A stretch of 64,000 bases of DNA from Cryphonectria parasitica EP155. Taxonomy: Eukaryota; Ascomycota; Sordariomycetes; Diaporthales; Cryphonectriaceae. Each line of letters starts with the position of its first letter. The stretch's first letter is position 1. The notes below the pieces were generated by a model. It had not been told where the DNA came from, searched no databases, and saw only the letters and a program-made list of their open reading frames with translations. The DNA lies in NCBI RefSeq assembly GCF_011745365.1, contig NW_024468914.1, positions 642,001 through 706,000 of the forward strand. The letters run 5' to 3'. Shown piece by piece: positions 34,928 through 46,537 of this stretch. The position numbers were made by a program, and so were the translations under genes.

Positions 34928-35714
34928 ATGACCATGCCCTCCCCTACAGCCACTCTCACCCTTCTCTCAGCTATCAGTTACGCAGTGGCTTTCACTCCTC
35001 TTGCTGCCAGACGCAATCCAGAATTTCATCGTCGGGATGACCCTATAGTATCTAGTGGGTTTTTACATCCCGGCATTTTAATTTTTTTTTTTCCTTAAAG
35101 AATATTTTGGAGGGCACAATGCTAATAACCGTTGCCACTGCTTAGCCGTATCCTACAGCTCGAGCTCCATTAGCAAGGGCGACCTAGACACGGCCGAGGC
35201 CAACATGCTCGACTGGTGTGCGGCATCGAGACCGTCGACGACTATAGGCCAGGGGGACACATGGAAGGGTGAATGGGGCGATGGTGCGACCAGCGGCGAC
35301 CACGAAGAGGCCAGCGGTGCTAACGTCAAGTACTGGATCTGTGACACGGCCGAGAACGGCAAGATTACGCTGGGTGACTGCAGCAGCGAATTCAAGTACA
35401 AAGCAGACCAGATGAACGCCAAGGTGGATGCGCAGTGTGGCGCTGCCAGCGGAGGCTGGGTGGACTTTAGCGACAATACTTCGTTTGGTCGCGATCCAGA
35501 GGGCAAGGGTGAGTGTGGGAGCAACAAATGGAATGCTCGCGCGGGACCCGAGGCGGAGGTGATGCATCGCCCGCATATGACAATCCCTATCAATAAATCC
35601 AAGATCCTCCCCGAGGTAATGAACAGCTCTACACAACATTATCCTGGTCTGAACTTAACATCATGGTGCCGAAAAGGAGGAATCATCAGACCATTATCAC
35701 ACATCAGATCATGA
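34928..35714 (+). CDS. Small secreted cysteine-containing protein (effector-like), unknown
   Basis: Exon 1 34928-35054, intron 35055-35145 (donor GTGGGT, branch GCTAAT-like, acceptor TAG), exon 2 from 35146. The donor is non-ideal but is the one that keeps phase. Seen: a signal peptide (TLTLLSAISYAVAFT) followed by RRDD, a possible Kex2 site, then a region rich in Gly, Ser, Asp and Trp with cysteines in DWCAAS, WICDT, LGDCS, AQCGAA and GECGS. The 3' end is uncertain: a good donor (GTGAGT at 35509) could start another intron, in which case the last residues differ. I do not recognise the family. Inferred: extracellular, and the Cys pattern suggests disulfides. Confidence 0.6.
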
Positions 35715-35949
35715 TGCATGTAAGAAGAGGAAAGCGTGGTCATGTATAATACTTACTATTAGCACTCAGGCTTGCGGTGGTAACACTATCTATCATATCA
35801 TGAAATGTGTGCAGGCTTTCCAGAAGATTATGAATGAAAATCAACTTTTGCCTTTTATGATTTAACTTTGAGATGTTTGGTAAATGGAGTTTGTCATCGT
35901 TGGTGACATTGGTGTAAAGTTGATTCAATTCTATCTTCTAATTTAATTA

Positions 35950-37603
35950 TTATACGCTTGTGGTGCAGTGAGAGCTCCATTGGGCAATCCTTTCTTTTAC
36001 CCATCCGCTCGTGGTCATGAGTGCAGTCTTCCTCTGGGACATCTCGGGTGCGTATCCCTTGCCCATCACAGCCTTGTCGTCCATTTTGCAGAGATCCTCC
36101 ACAAAACTCCACTGAGTGCATTCGTCCCACGCTTGACAAGCAGCCTCACACGAATCGACGTCATTCCAGGCAGCCTTCCAGGTCTTGACATCCTTCACTG
36201 ACTCAGGCATGGGCGGGTCGTCCTTGTTCGCCGAGGTGACGCTGAACTTGCTTGACATGTTGTCCCACCATTCCCTTCTCCTCTCCAGGTCGGGCGCGAT
36301 CATGTGCATAAAGAAATCCCCATGAGTCAATGGTTTCTGTTATTAAGACGAGTTAGCATGATTTTATGAGCCGTTTTGTGGGGAAAAAAAAACTAAAAAA
36401 ATACATCTCTCTTTGACCAAGGATGCAACTTACAGTAAAGTCCCAGGCCTGCTCGAGCTCGTAATATCTGGCCACGTCCCTCGCATGCACCTTGTGCCAT
36501 GAGTAGACAGGCAAACACCAGCTCCATTTCTCAAATGAGAAAGTCCAGTGCACCAAGGGGTTGAAGCCGTACCGAAACGTCTCGTCGCCGCCGTTCTCAC
36601 CAAGGTGCACGCCGTACCGGTTCAGTGCGTGGCCCAGCACCTGGTCGCCACAACAGTGATCCGCCGTGTACTGTTCATACTCTCTAGAGATGCTCGGGTT
36701 CCGTCCGAAGCTCTTCTCCCACGCGCCTCTGCTGAGAGCGAAGCCGGCCCCGCCCTGGGCGAAGACCACGTCCGACTTGGCGGCGTAGCTTCCCAGCCAA
36801 TGCGCCTTGGTGTGGTCGAACTGCGAGAGATAGCCCAGCAAGTTGGGCAGGAACATGTACGTGTCGTCCTCTGTGTAAATGTACCACTTGGCGTCGGGCC
36901 AGTTCTCGCCTGCGTGCTGGACAAGCGGCACGAATTTGTACTTGTCGATGACCCAGCCGCCCTGCGGGCCCCAGTCGTCGCCATCGACACCCGCGGCCTC
37001 TACGTAGACGTTGTTGGCGCCGTACTCGCGCTGGGAGTGGTAGACCTCAAACGCGGACGAGCTGAGAGTGGTGCTTGACGTGTTGGCGAGGATGTCGATG
37101 ACCTGGTAGGCGCCGATAGTGTCTGGGCTGTCGGAGTAGATGACGGTGTTTTTGAGCGGGATGCGTTCTGGGGCGAGTGTGGTCGTCAGGTGGATCAGGA
37201 GGCGCTTCCACATGGACGTGCCGCCGGTCTTGACGATGAGGAGAACGTCTTCAGGTGAGAGCTGTCCGTCAATGGGTTGTTTTGGCGGCGTCCAAGAAGA
37301 GCTGTCTTGTTCATCCTCGTCATCGTCCTCAGCAATTGAGTTCGAAGATGTAGAGACGTGCGTTTCACCACCATCTTCTGCTGCTGGTGGTGGTGGTGGT
37401 ATTTCTGCCGACAAACTCGCTACATCTTTCTGTGGCGCATCGTGTATAATCTGGACCACCCTTGTCGCCTCCTCAGTCTCGCGCTCATGAAACCTGATGT
37501 TGACGGGATCTAGAAAGAGAATAAACAACCATAAACAGGCTGTGATAATGATGGCTGGCACCAGCCGGTTATTTCTGTATATGATACTCATGATGAAGCC
37601 CAT
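35950..37603 (-). CDS. GT31/fringe-like glycosyltransferase with PAN-like C-terminus
   Basis: Two exons, 36434-37603 and 35950-36336, phase 0, 518 residues. Seen: a type II signal anchor near the N-terminus (VPAIIITACLWLFILFLD), a Pro/Glu/Asp-rich stem, LIVKTGGTSMWKRLLIHL, VIYSDSP, the metal-binding acidic motif WYIYTEDDTYMF, a FAQGGAGFALSRGAW block, DHCCGDQVLGHAL, and the receptor end WDFT joined to KPLTHGDFFMHM. The tail (TWKAAWNDVDSCEAACQAWDECTQWSF) looks like a small PAN/Apple-type disulfide domain. Known: DUF604/GT31 relatives are Golgi enzymes adding hexoses to glycans. A start at the Met five codons in (37591) is also possible. Divergent from the GT2 gene across 1 kb. Confidence 0.82.
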
Positions 37604-38605
37604 ACAGACAATAACTTTGGAGAGGATTGCTGCTGCCGGCTGTCGTTTGCTCCGAGCATGGTTTACATTTTATTCAGAAGCACCCTTAAAAAGGGGGCCA
37701 TAACGGCTAGGGTTTTCATCTGGTTGATGCTCTCTTAGTTTGATGGAACATGAAAATCCTTCCTGGGCCAAATTCCTTGGCATGCTAGGCACGCAATAAA
37801 ACTCCGTGGGCCTTTTCTAGGCGCTCGATGGCTGTGCAAAGGAACACGAATTGCTCCGATGAGTCGAGCAAACTTAGTGAAATATTTGCAATGCATTTAT
37901 AGGATGACTGCAGCAACTGTCAGCCCGTATAGCAGGGCGTGCATGGTAAGCTTAAAAGGCTAATGAGGTCCACTTGACCAACCGCCATCTCGGAATGACC
38001 CATGAGCTTATTAACGCCCCCCTTTTCTTCCACAATAGTCATGATACTTTGCCCTTTTGGAGCTCATCTGCCTGGCACTTCTAGGGACTGAGCCGCACTA
38101 ATCTCTTGGGACAGTGCTGCTAGTCAAGCGCCAGGAGGGGCGAAACCTTGGCTACAACGTTGTACTAGGCTTGCATAACAAAACGATCCCTGGTAGCGGG
38201 CTTGACGCTGTCCCCGATGTCAGCGTGGGGGGCCGACGTGCTCGCTGGGTGGGGCGAGCTATCGGTGCCATTTGCTATGGTGTTCTGAAGGATTCAACGT
38301 ACGGGTGAAGTCCGAGATTGGAGCTGTGCAAGGAGAGATTGTGAGCACTGCGTTCACGTAGTGAGCCTCGGGTCAGATTTTTCATGTTCTAGTTTTTCGT
38401 TGTTGATATAAAAGCCCCTAGGCTCCCATGCCGCAAATGAGGCCTGTCGTGAGGGAGGCTATTCCCGGCGTTTCCGTTGAGGCTTTGTGTGGTTTGCAAC
38501 GCGTTTTTCATTCGTTCTTTGGACCTTTCTGGGCTCCTCGTCTTTCGCTTCTATTTTTTCCCCCCCTCCTAGTTGTGCATTGTCTTTACAATTCCTTCTC
38601 CCTCC
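37604..38605. promoter_or_regulatory. Divergent region between two glycosyltransferase genes
   Basis: 1 kb containing both promoters. The GT2 side has a TATA box at 38407-38413 followed by a pyrimidine-rich stretch (38510-38570) just before the ATG. No other gene was supported. Confidence 0.5.
38407..38413 (+). promoter_or_regulatory. TATA box (TATAAAA) of the GT2 gene
   Basis: A perfect TATAAAA about 200 bases upstream of the ATG at 38606, followed by CT-rich sequence typical of fungal transcription start regions. Confidence 0.45.
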
Positions 38606-40506
38606 ATGCTCCTAGAACAAGAAGATGGGACTTTTGTCCTCAACACGGCGAGTCCTCGCCACGTGCCAGTGTGGAAGCAATGTCTCCATGTGTTCTGCTG
38701 CCTGGTTTCGTTACCACTCTACTTTCTCATGACAGTCTCGAGTCAATTCCCAATTACCCTTGACCTGCTCATGACCATCATCCTGACGGAGCTCAACCGC
38801 TTTGTCAACGAGAGAAGGAGGCAGAAGTCCTACAAGTTCGACAACCTGGATGCAAGCCCGATACGAGAAAAAGAGGACTGGCTTAGGTGGGAGCTGAACG
38901 TTGAAAAGACTGCTCCGAGGTTGGACTGCATGGCAGCTGTCGTCGGGTGGAGAGAACATCCGGATCTTTTCCACCGTGCACTGGAAAGCTACAAGGTGGC
39001 TCAGGGATGCACATTCATCTTGGTTGGGATCGATGGTGATGAAATCGAAGACCAGGACATGGTCGATGTTTTCAACAAGGCAAGTTCCTGAACCAAGCAT
39101 GTCAAAAAAAATAAATAATAAGTAACCCCTCAACCGAGAAAACAATCTTGCTAACCTCAAACGATTAGACGTATCCTGATAACTCAGCCGTCATCCACCT
39201 CGATGAGCCTTTGGGAGAGATTGCGGAACGGACCAGAGCTAAGCTCGTTGCCATCCGCCAACAAGATGAGCAGCCTATGGATGACGCCGATATCGACAAG
39301 ATGGTCATGCAGCACCTGATCCAGCTTGCGCGCAACATCCTTGACCAACATCGTCTGACCATCGGTGGCGGGTCCTACGATGGTATTCGCCACCTTTGCA
39401 TCCGGCAACGACACATGCACAAGAAGGGTATCATGTTCTCCACATTTGTATTTTCGCTCGTCATCGCCGACATTCTTGGCATCGAGTTTCTCTGGTCTTC
39501 CGATAGCGATACGATTGTCTTTCCAGACTCGCTGTCGCGAACCATCGACACGATTGCGGCCGACCCCAACATCGGTGGCGCATCGTCCGGCCTGGTGGTG
39601 CACAATGGCGACGAGACGCGGATTACGAGACTGGCTGCCACTGTCTACTGGGGTGAGCTGTACCTGACCCGCTCCACAACTGCGGCGACGGCCACGAGTG
39701 ATTGTCAGAGCGGGCCGAGCACTGTCTTCAGGCTGTCTGCGCTGCCGAACATCCTGGTCCCGTGGTATCTGCAGACCATCATGGGCAAGAGAATGATCAT
39801 CAACGAGGACAGGCATCTGACGACCAACCTGCTGTTGCGGGGCTGGGGCGTGGTCTACGCGAGTGACGTCCTGACTGCCACTGACACGCCCACGACCATG
39901 AATAAATGGCTGAAGCAGCAGCTTCGGTGGGCGAGGGCAACGCACATTGAGAGTCTCCTGATGCCGAAGGTGTATCTGAAGACGAACCCTCTGCTGTTCT
40001 TTGGCATGGCAAAACGCGAGGTAGGCCCAGTGCTCGCTGCTGTTGCCGTGGTCCATTACCTCATCACATCGCGAAGCCTCGTCCCCTTCTCGTCTCGTGA
40101 CATTGGGATGCGGCTTCTATTTGGAATCGTCTACAATGTCCTGCGCAATCCTGACCGCCTTGGTACCAGCGGGTGGGCAGCACGAAAGTGGGTCCTGCCA
40201 GGCATTCTGTTCTATTACATCCCATTACCGGCGGTCCATGTCTGGAGCATGCTGACGCTGACTGCGGACGGCTGGGGCACGGCTATGCGCGCCGAGGGAG
40301 AGACGGCACCAAAACCGAGTGGTGCAGCGCAACCGAAGAACGATATGGGATTCTTCATCGTCTGGATGGGAATATTAGCTGCAGCTACAGCAAAGTGTCT
40401 GGGGCACCATCATGGCCTTGGGAGCCTGCACACTGGACTGTTGATGATGTCTTGCATTTCCCTTGTGGTGCTTGTGGCATGGCGAGTTACAAAGATCAAG
40501 GCATGA
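38606..40506 (+). CDS. GT2 processive glycosyltransferase, hyaluronan-synthase/Cps1-like
   Basis: Two exons, 38606-39079 and 39169-40506, 603 residues. The intron uses a GC donor (GCAAGT) and a TAG acceptor; the nearest GT donor would give an early stop, so GC-AG is the working choice. Seen: an N-terminal membrane segment (FCCLVSLPLYFLMTV), LDCMAAVVGWREHPDLF, VGIDGDE, the DxD-type motif WSSDSDT, INEDRHLT, and the processivity motif QQLRWARATH, then several C-terminal membrane helices. Known: such GT2 enzymes use UDP-sugars and push the polymer through the plasma membrane; fungal relatives are annotated as hyaluronan-synthase-like or capsule-associated Cps1. The polymer made here is not known. 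It lies divergent to the GT31-like gene. Confidence 0.85.
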
Positions 40507-41387
40507 TAATTGGGTAATCAAAAGCATAGACATACAACGGTGCATAATCATTAATGAGAGCGATTCAATACTTCAAATTCTCCTTCTACAATTCACTCAT
40601 CCATTCTTGCTTTGATTTCTTTGGCGCTCATCAATATCAAAGATATAGAAGAGAAACATAAAGACAAGGGGACAGGGGAAATGAAAGAAAGAAAAAAGGC
40701 AGATTCGACGACACAATTTTGTTGAAGCAAAGGAGCATTTAGAGTTATTGGAGCGAAGCCTCGCATGACAGGTAACAATCAACGGCTTGGCCCTTCACTA
40801 GAGTGCTAGTCAGCAGATTCTCATGGGCCAAGGGTTCACTGCTGCTTACGCCAGAGCTACAGGGCATCGCTTGAGGATAGGCCTATGTAACCGGCCGACA
40901 ACGTTTCATTCGTGTTACTGAAGCTCGTGCATAAGCTTACGATTGTCTCGTATCACCCGAATCTCTGATTTTTTCGTTCATTGCGGTTGACTCACTGTAT
41001 TTCTTGATAGCGGCCATTCCTGGCCCGACAATGTAATTCATTGTTCATTGCCTGGGGAGGCATGAAACAAAATATCAGTTGTGTATGACCAGGCGCGGCC
41101 TCGTCCCCTGCGCTTTGGAGCCTGCTAGGCTGCCTATTGTTCAAGACTATGCAGACGACCTTGTAATGACAAGTCAAAGGAAGTTAAAATGCCATGTAGA
41201 CCTTTTTGATTCTCGCACTTTCTTCCATCCATTGCAGCACAAACACCGCATCTTGACAACCAAGCCAAGTTGTGCAACATTCTACTCCTAGAGTCTAATT
41301 ATCTCCAACTTGAAACATCCACTCATAAACTCATCCTCACCTACCTTTTCTTCGTTCACCCGAAACATTCAGATTAACATCTCCAAA
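40507..41387. other. Intergenic
   Basis: About 880 bases. CT-rich with a CACAA-like tail just before the ATG at 41388, as in strongly expressed secreted protein genes. No other gene. Confidence 0.5.
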
Positions 41388-41705
41388 ATGAAGTTTACCA
41401 GCATCAGCTTCCCAGTACTCCTTCAAGCCCTCCTGCTTGGAACAGCACAATCGACAATGGTCTTCAGCTATAACCAAACGGCCAGCTCACCCAACAACAC
41501 AAAGTCGTCTGAGATTGAGGTCACAAATAGCTGTGATCTTACTCCGTTCTTCGGGCCCAGCACATATAAGTGCGCCGCAGAGCCTATGAGTCAGGCTCGC
41601 ATCTGCGCAGGTGATGAGCTGTCGCGAGTCACAGCAATGGTCATGGCCGACCAGTCAGCCCCTACTTGCATGGCAGGCTCGTTCGGTCTGACTTCGGGTT
41701 ACTGA
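41388..41705 (+). CDS. Small secreted 4-Cys protein, unknown
   Basis: Single exon, 105 residues. The ATG at 41388 is chosen because it begins a signal peptide (SISFPVLLQALLLGTAQS) and sits after a typical CCAAA start context; the open frame reaches further upstream without a signal-like start. The mature part is about 85 residues with four cysteines (NSCDL, YKCAA, RICAG, PTCMA) and two or more possible N-glycosylation sites. I do not recognise the family. Inferred: extracellular, perhaps effector-like or a surface protein. The frame is intact. Confidence 0.6.
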   Translation: MKFTSISFPVLLQALLLGTAQSTMVFSYNQTASSPNNTKSSEIEVTNSCDLTPFFGPSTYKCAAEPMSQARICAGDELSRVTAMVMADQSAPTCMAGSFGLTSGY

Positions 41706-42076
41706 AGTGCGAGTGATGAGCAACTTGAAGCAATTCTCATGATAATTGATGACGACTTGAGAGCTTATGTTTGATTGATGCGTGGCGTTGGCATGGTTAA
41801 TTTTGATCCCAAGATGGCAAGATGGGCAGGACCTTTCAGCATGGGCAAGGGAATACGGACAACTATTTACTAGGTAATTCAGAGAAAATTGCAATTGTTA
41901 CCAGCTTCTGGTTTGATCAGTCGTAACAAGTTTTCACTCGCGATTCACCAATGACATGTTGTAGCCCAGCTGGGTTCAATACCCGGTTCAAATTGACATA
42001 ATAACTTGCAAATATCCCCTTCTAATAGTTTATATAGCCTAAAATCTATCACAAGCACACATGGCAGCAAACAATA
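41706..42076. other. Convergent 3' spacer
   Basis: Between the 3' ends of the small secreted protein gene and the sedolisin gene. Nothing recognised. Confidence 0.5.
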
Positions 42077-44244
42077 CTACAGGCTCAAGAAGAGCTCCAG
42101 CATGGCCGGGTAGTTCGGTGTGCCCAACCCAGTCACCGGATCCCAACCGGGCGCGCTGGAGAAGCCATCCGTATCGCAGCCCTGGTTGCCTCCTTCGGTG
42201 ACATCGTTCAGGACGTCAGGATAAGCATACAGGGTTGGGTTGATAAACCCAACAGGGCTCTTGCCCGCGGCGGCCAGCTCGTTGTTGATCAGGGTGATGA
42301 TGCTGCCAAACACGGGGCTGCTGGCGCTGGTGCCGTAGACGTACTCCCACTCGCCGTCGATGGCGAGGACGTAGTTGGCCCCGTTGGCGCTCACGTCAGG
42401 GAATGCGCGGCTGGTGCCGGTGTTGTTGTAGCGCACCGAGGTGTAAGGGGGTGGGTAGTCCGTGAGGAACGTGTTGACCGCGTCGGCCTGGTAGGACGGG
42501 ATGTCGAAGTAGTTGGAGAAGCCACCGCCGGAGTAGATGACGGTCTCGCAGGCGGTCTCAGGCTGCGTGCCAGAGGCAAGGTCGGTGGTGATGTCGGTGC
42601 CAGTGGGGACCTGGGTTGCACCGACGGATGTCACGTACGGGCATGTGCCTGGGAAGGTCGGGTTGAAGCGGATGCCGTCGTCAAGACACTCGCCGTTTCC
42701 AGCAACACCTGAGAAGAAGGAGAAGAGAAAGGGTAAGCACTGGTGAGCTTTTGATCTTGGAGTGATCATGTGTAAGTCATGAGCAGGTTCTCACTTACCA
42801 TCATCACCAGATGAGTAGAGAACGGTGACACCAGCCAGACCCAGCTTCATGTACTCATAGCACTGGCGCTGGGCGTAGGCGACGGTGAAGCTGGCCTCAG
42901 TCGTTCCGTATGAGGTGGAAATGACGCTGGGGGCTGTGTAGTTGCCACAGTCCTGGTACTTGTAACCACCTATCTTCTCATCAGGGTAGGTTCCATCAAC
43001 ACCGGGAACATCACCCCCATCATAGGAGCAGTAAGATCCGTCAATAGCGTCAAGGAAGTTGTTGAACGATGCGCTCTCCTCATCGTCACCGACTTGGAAA
43101 AGAGTGATTTGTTGAGGGTAGCTCAGAGTCTAATTATTCACAATCAGCATTGAATGTCGTCATGTATTATGCAGGTGATGGAATAAAACAAGATGGGGCA
43201 GAATCAAAAGGAAGAGACATACCATGGCGTACTCGAGGTCGAGGTCAGACTCGCCGTTAAAGTCAAAGATCTGGATCAGATCCTGTGGCTCTCCACCATC
43301 GACAGAGTCGAGAGTTGGGCGCAGGCCGACGAGGTCGCTGGAGAAGTTCGCAAAGAACAGATCCAGATCATCGGGCAGATAGGACTGGAAGCCGTACTCG
43401 ACAATTCCATAGGAGCTGAGGTTGTACGTGCCGCTGGTGAAGTTGTACAGTGCCCGCAGGCAGTCGATTGTGATGGAAGTGTCGCAGGTGGTGAGATCCG
43501 TGGCGAGGGTGGTCATGTCAATCTTGGCACCTGGCTTGGGCAGAGAGGCGGTGTTGTTGGCCGCGAGGCTGGCGAGGTCTCGCTTGCGCCTCTTGCGGAG
43601 GAGTTCGTCCTGGCTGGGCCTGATGGGAACGTCGAAGTGAAGCGTGGGCATGATCATGTCAATGTGCTTCTCGCTCAGATCAGAGGGCACGCTGTACTCG
43701 TGGCAGGCCACGTGCGACTGGCCGTGCTTGTGGTCGAAGTAGTAGTACTCGGTCTGGAGGAGCTCCTCGAGCTCCTCGACTGTTGTGTCGTCAACCTCAA
43801 CCCAGCCCTTGTTGAAGTGATGGTTGATGCGCTCCGGGGCGATTCCGGCGTCCGTCAACCAGGCCGTGACCGAGTCAACACTCTCCTGGCTGGTCAAGGT
43901 TAGATCACACGAGTTCTTCTTTTCATTGCTAGTTCAAGGGCGGTCATAATTACTCACCTTGGAGCAAACATCTCAATGATCTCGTCGGCGCTCCAGTGCT
44001 GCCCATACTTGCTGCTGTGGGGATGAGAGACTTCGTCAAGGTAAGCAGGCCCCATATCAAGATTCCTCTGCTTCAGTCCGACCCGGAGTGGCATCTTGAT
44101 GTGGCCCTCGACCCTGTCACGGGCCTGCCACCCGGAGGGAAGGTTGTCTCGCTTCTCGTGCACAACATGGCTAGATGATGCCAGAGGAGAGGCAGCGGCC
44201 AAAACGACCAGCGAGGCCAGGGCTAAGAAAGAATGAGACCGCAT
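42077..44244 (-). CDS. Secreted sedolisin (S53) serine-carboxyl peptidase
   Basis: Four exons, 43958-44244, 43223-43889, 42799-43129 and 42077-42708, with matching phases 2, 0 and 1, 638 residues. The ATG at 44244 gives a signal peptide (SFLALASLVVLAAASP). Seen: a pro-kumamolisin propeptide (HSSKYGQHWSADEIIEMFAPSQESV), a basic linker RKRRKRD likely cut on activation, the catalytic Glu and Asp in FNGESDLDLEYAM (about E309, D313), a VLYSSGDDG block with the conserved Asp, and the nucleophile motif YGTSASSP (Ser about 556), then the calcium-site region DPVTGLGTPNY. Known: acid-active extracellular peptidases (tripeptidyl peptidases or endopeptidases such as aorsin). Which activity applies here is not decided. 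All catalytic residues appear intact. Confidence 0.9.
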
Positions 44245-45414
44245 GGCAATCAATTTTGTAACGAAGGACGGGAGAGAGTGCAAGAGTCTGGTTGTTGGAG
44301 CCCAGCCTAATCATGAGTTCCAAATGAAGGAGACAGTCCTCACTTATGTGATTCCTCGAGCGCTGGCAGTTTCCTGCGCCTCACCGACCTACCGTTCTTG
44401 AATTGCTGCGTATTGTGATCCAGCACAGTCAAAGTGGATTATCATGTATGTAGTCTACATGGCCTTCCTCATGTGGAACTGGCTCCACGTCGTCGTGAGA
44501 ATACTGCCCTGGTAACAATCCCAAAAGGTGTCATGTTCAGTGGAGTGATCAAAAGATAGGCAGATTGTTGAAAAGTCATGCTCTTGGTCCAAAAAGTCAT
44601 GTTCTTGGTTCAATTCAACATTATTCATACTTGTTTATTTCTTTGTTTTCTCGGCTCCTTACAAGACATGTTGCTTGCAAGGTCATGGCTGGTCAACGAC
44701 ATCATGGTCCAGGCATGCAAGCAAGATTGAAACGTTTCAACTTAGCCAAGCTACTCTTGTGCTGAAGATCTACCGAGATCAACAGGTACGATTGAGTGAT
44801 CTTCTTGGAAGCTATGCAAACAAAAAAAGACCGTTTCTGCTCGGCATTAGTGATGCGTTGATCGTCGTCAGCCCTGCCAAGCCAAGTAGGTGAGCGGCAG
44901 CATACTGCCGATACCCCGTCCTATAATAAACGCCCGCAATCGATATTGTCTGTGCCCCCTGCAAGGTGAGATTCTCTAAGCATCGGTATCCGAAGTATTA
45001 CATTGCTTCCAGAAGGTCTCCCGCGCTACGTTCTACGCAGATACTGGCCCTTCCACTCCAAAGGCATCGACCTGCCCTATCTGGAAAGGCTGGCTGATGC
45101 AGTCTTGGTAGAGGTTACTGCGCCGAACACTCAGTTTTATTTCCAGTCTTAAGACATGAAGACTTTCAAATGGTACTATTGATATATTGAGGTTGAACTC
45201 GCATGAATTACTGGTAATTGTCTGCTGTTCAGGTGCCGATTTGCTTGCTTTATCCAGCCACCCATGTGATTTAACACAGCCTTGCTGCGACCCTGTTCCA
45301 AAATGAAGATGCCGCCGACCCGATGACCTTCTTGATCAATTGTTATGGTGACAGCCGCAATTTGTAGGGATGCGGCCCTGTTGGAAAACCCCTCGAGCCC
45401 CTCCCTGTTCAGCT
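44245..45414. other. Intergenic
   Basis: About 1.2 kb. A short plus-strand stretch near 45010-45150 can be read in frame for about 46 residues (EGLPRYVLRRYWPF...) up to a stop, but it has no start, no splice context and no family I recognise. No gene is claimed. Confidence 0.45.
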
Positions 45415-46095
45415 TCAGTCTTTACACTGGGGCAGGTTGGTGGGGCAGTGTGTGCCCGCTGTTGGGCAAGGGTCGCTCGGTGTCTCATCCGTATGACACG
45501 ACCACGAGTAGACCACATTGATGTTGGTACCGTCGCCAAAAGCGTATTGCCCCGAAATACCATCGCTAGAGTGGTCAGTGCAACAGTCATCGAGAAGCTG
45601 TTGAGCCGAGTGGGCGATGTCGGTGCAGTTCTTTGTCACGAGCTGCCCAATATTGTCCTGTACAGTATTAACATCGAAAACATTTTGTTTGATTAGGGCA
45701 TTCTTGAAGGTGAAATAGATATACTCAGCATACATTACAAAGCTGCAGATTGCACTTGATCAGTACGAACCCTTCTGCCAGCCACGAACAGATATTGTAC
45801 TAACCATGAATTGAGTCTGGGTCTTGGGATCACATGCCAGTCCTATGCATGGAGAGGAGCTCGCATCGACCCTCTTGCCAGGAACAGTGAAGGATGTGCC
45901 CCATAGGTTACTGGAGCATTCGGCGAGCTGGCTCTGGAGGTTCTGGGCTGAAGATCGGGAGCCGGTGACCCAGATACCGCAGCTCGTCGTGGGACCCGTG
46001 CGAGGTTCAAGGCCAACCGTGTGAGTGGGATTGGCAAGAGTACCAGGCAGCGCCCAAACCATGCTGAGGTAAGTGAGGAGGAGATAAAGTCTCAT
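45415..46095 (-). CDS. Small secreted Cys-rich protein, unclear exon joint
   Basis: The ATG at 46095 begins a signal peptide (LYLLLTYLSMVWALPGTLA) followed by a domain with C in TSCGIW, AECSSN, SSPCIGLACDP. A textbook 62-base intron follows (GTTAGT to TGCAG, about 45805-45744). The downstream sequence reads well in another frame (YIYFTFKNALIKQ, NCTDIAHSAQQ, DDCCTDHSS, Cys-rich end PCPTAGTHCPT). Joining at that intron puts the two halves out of phase and gives a stop after five more codons. Either an acceptor slightly further on (GAG, after AUG-UAU-GCU) is used, or the gene carries a one- or two-base indel. The family was not recognised. Inferred: extracellular. Confidence 0.5.
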
Positions 46096-46537
46096 GTTGT
46101 CGGCTGCTAACGTGTCTTTTTGGTTTTGTTGACTTGTGGACGGTGTGTGTATGTTGAGAGGTTCGATAGAAACCAGACTGGAAGAAGGGAAAAACTCCAA
46201 ACCAGCTCTCACCGCAAAACGACTTGATGTACATAGTCTCTTTGGCCCTTGCAGTGAATTTGTTGGAGGTGAAGGTCCACGCTCTCTCAGTCACATGCTC
46301 CGCGTCACAGTCCGAGTCACTTCCTTGCTAATTCACCTCTATTCATATTGAAGTTTTGCAAACTGTATATACACTTCGTTGGCTATCATTGATCATCATG
46401 AATGACGCTCAAGTCGAAGATATAGAGAGCATGAAGGGGGATCTGTTAGCGCGGCAAGACGGAAATGACTTTGAAAAAATATGAGTGACAGGGTCGACGT
46501 TCAATGTGATAGCTAATTGTACCGATCAGAAAACAAG
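46096..46537. other. Intergenic
   Basis: Promoter side of the Cys-rich secreted gene, with a TATATA string near 46365. Nothing else supported. Confidence 0.45.

Noticed and set aside
43193..43903. Plus-strand frame opposite sedolisin exon 2
   Set aside because: Antisense to the propeptide and catalytic Glu/Asp region of a well-supported gene.
45010..45150. Short readable stretch EGLPRYVLRRYWPF... on the plus strand
   Set aside because: No start, no splice sites and no family recognised; too short to claim.
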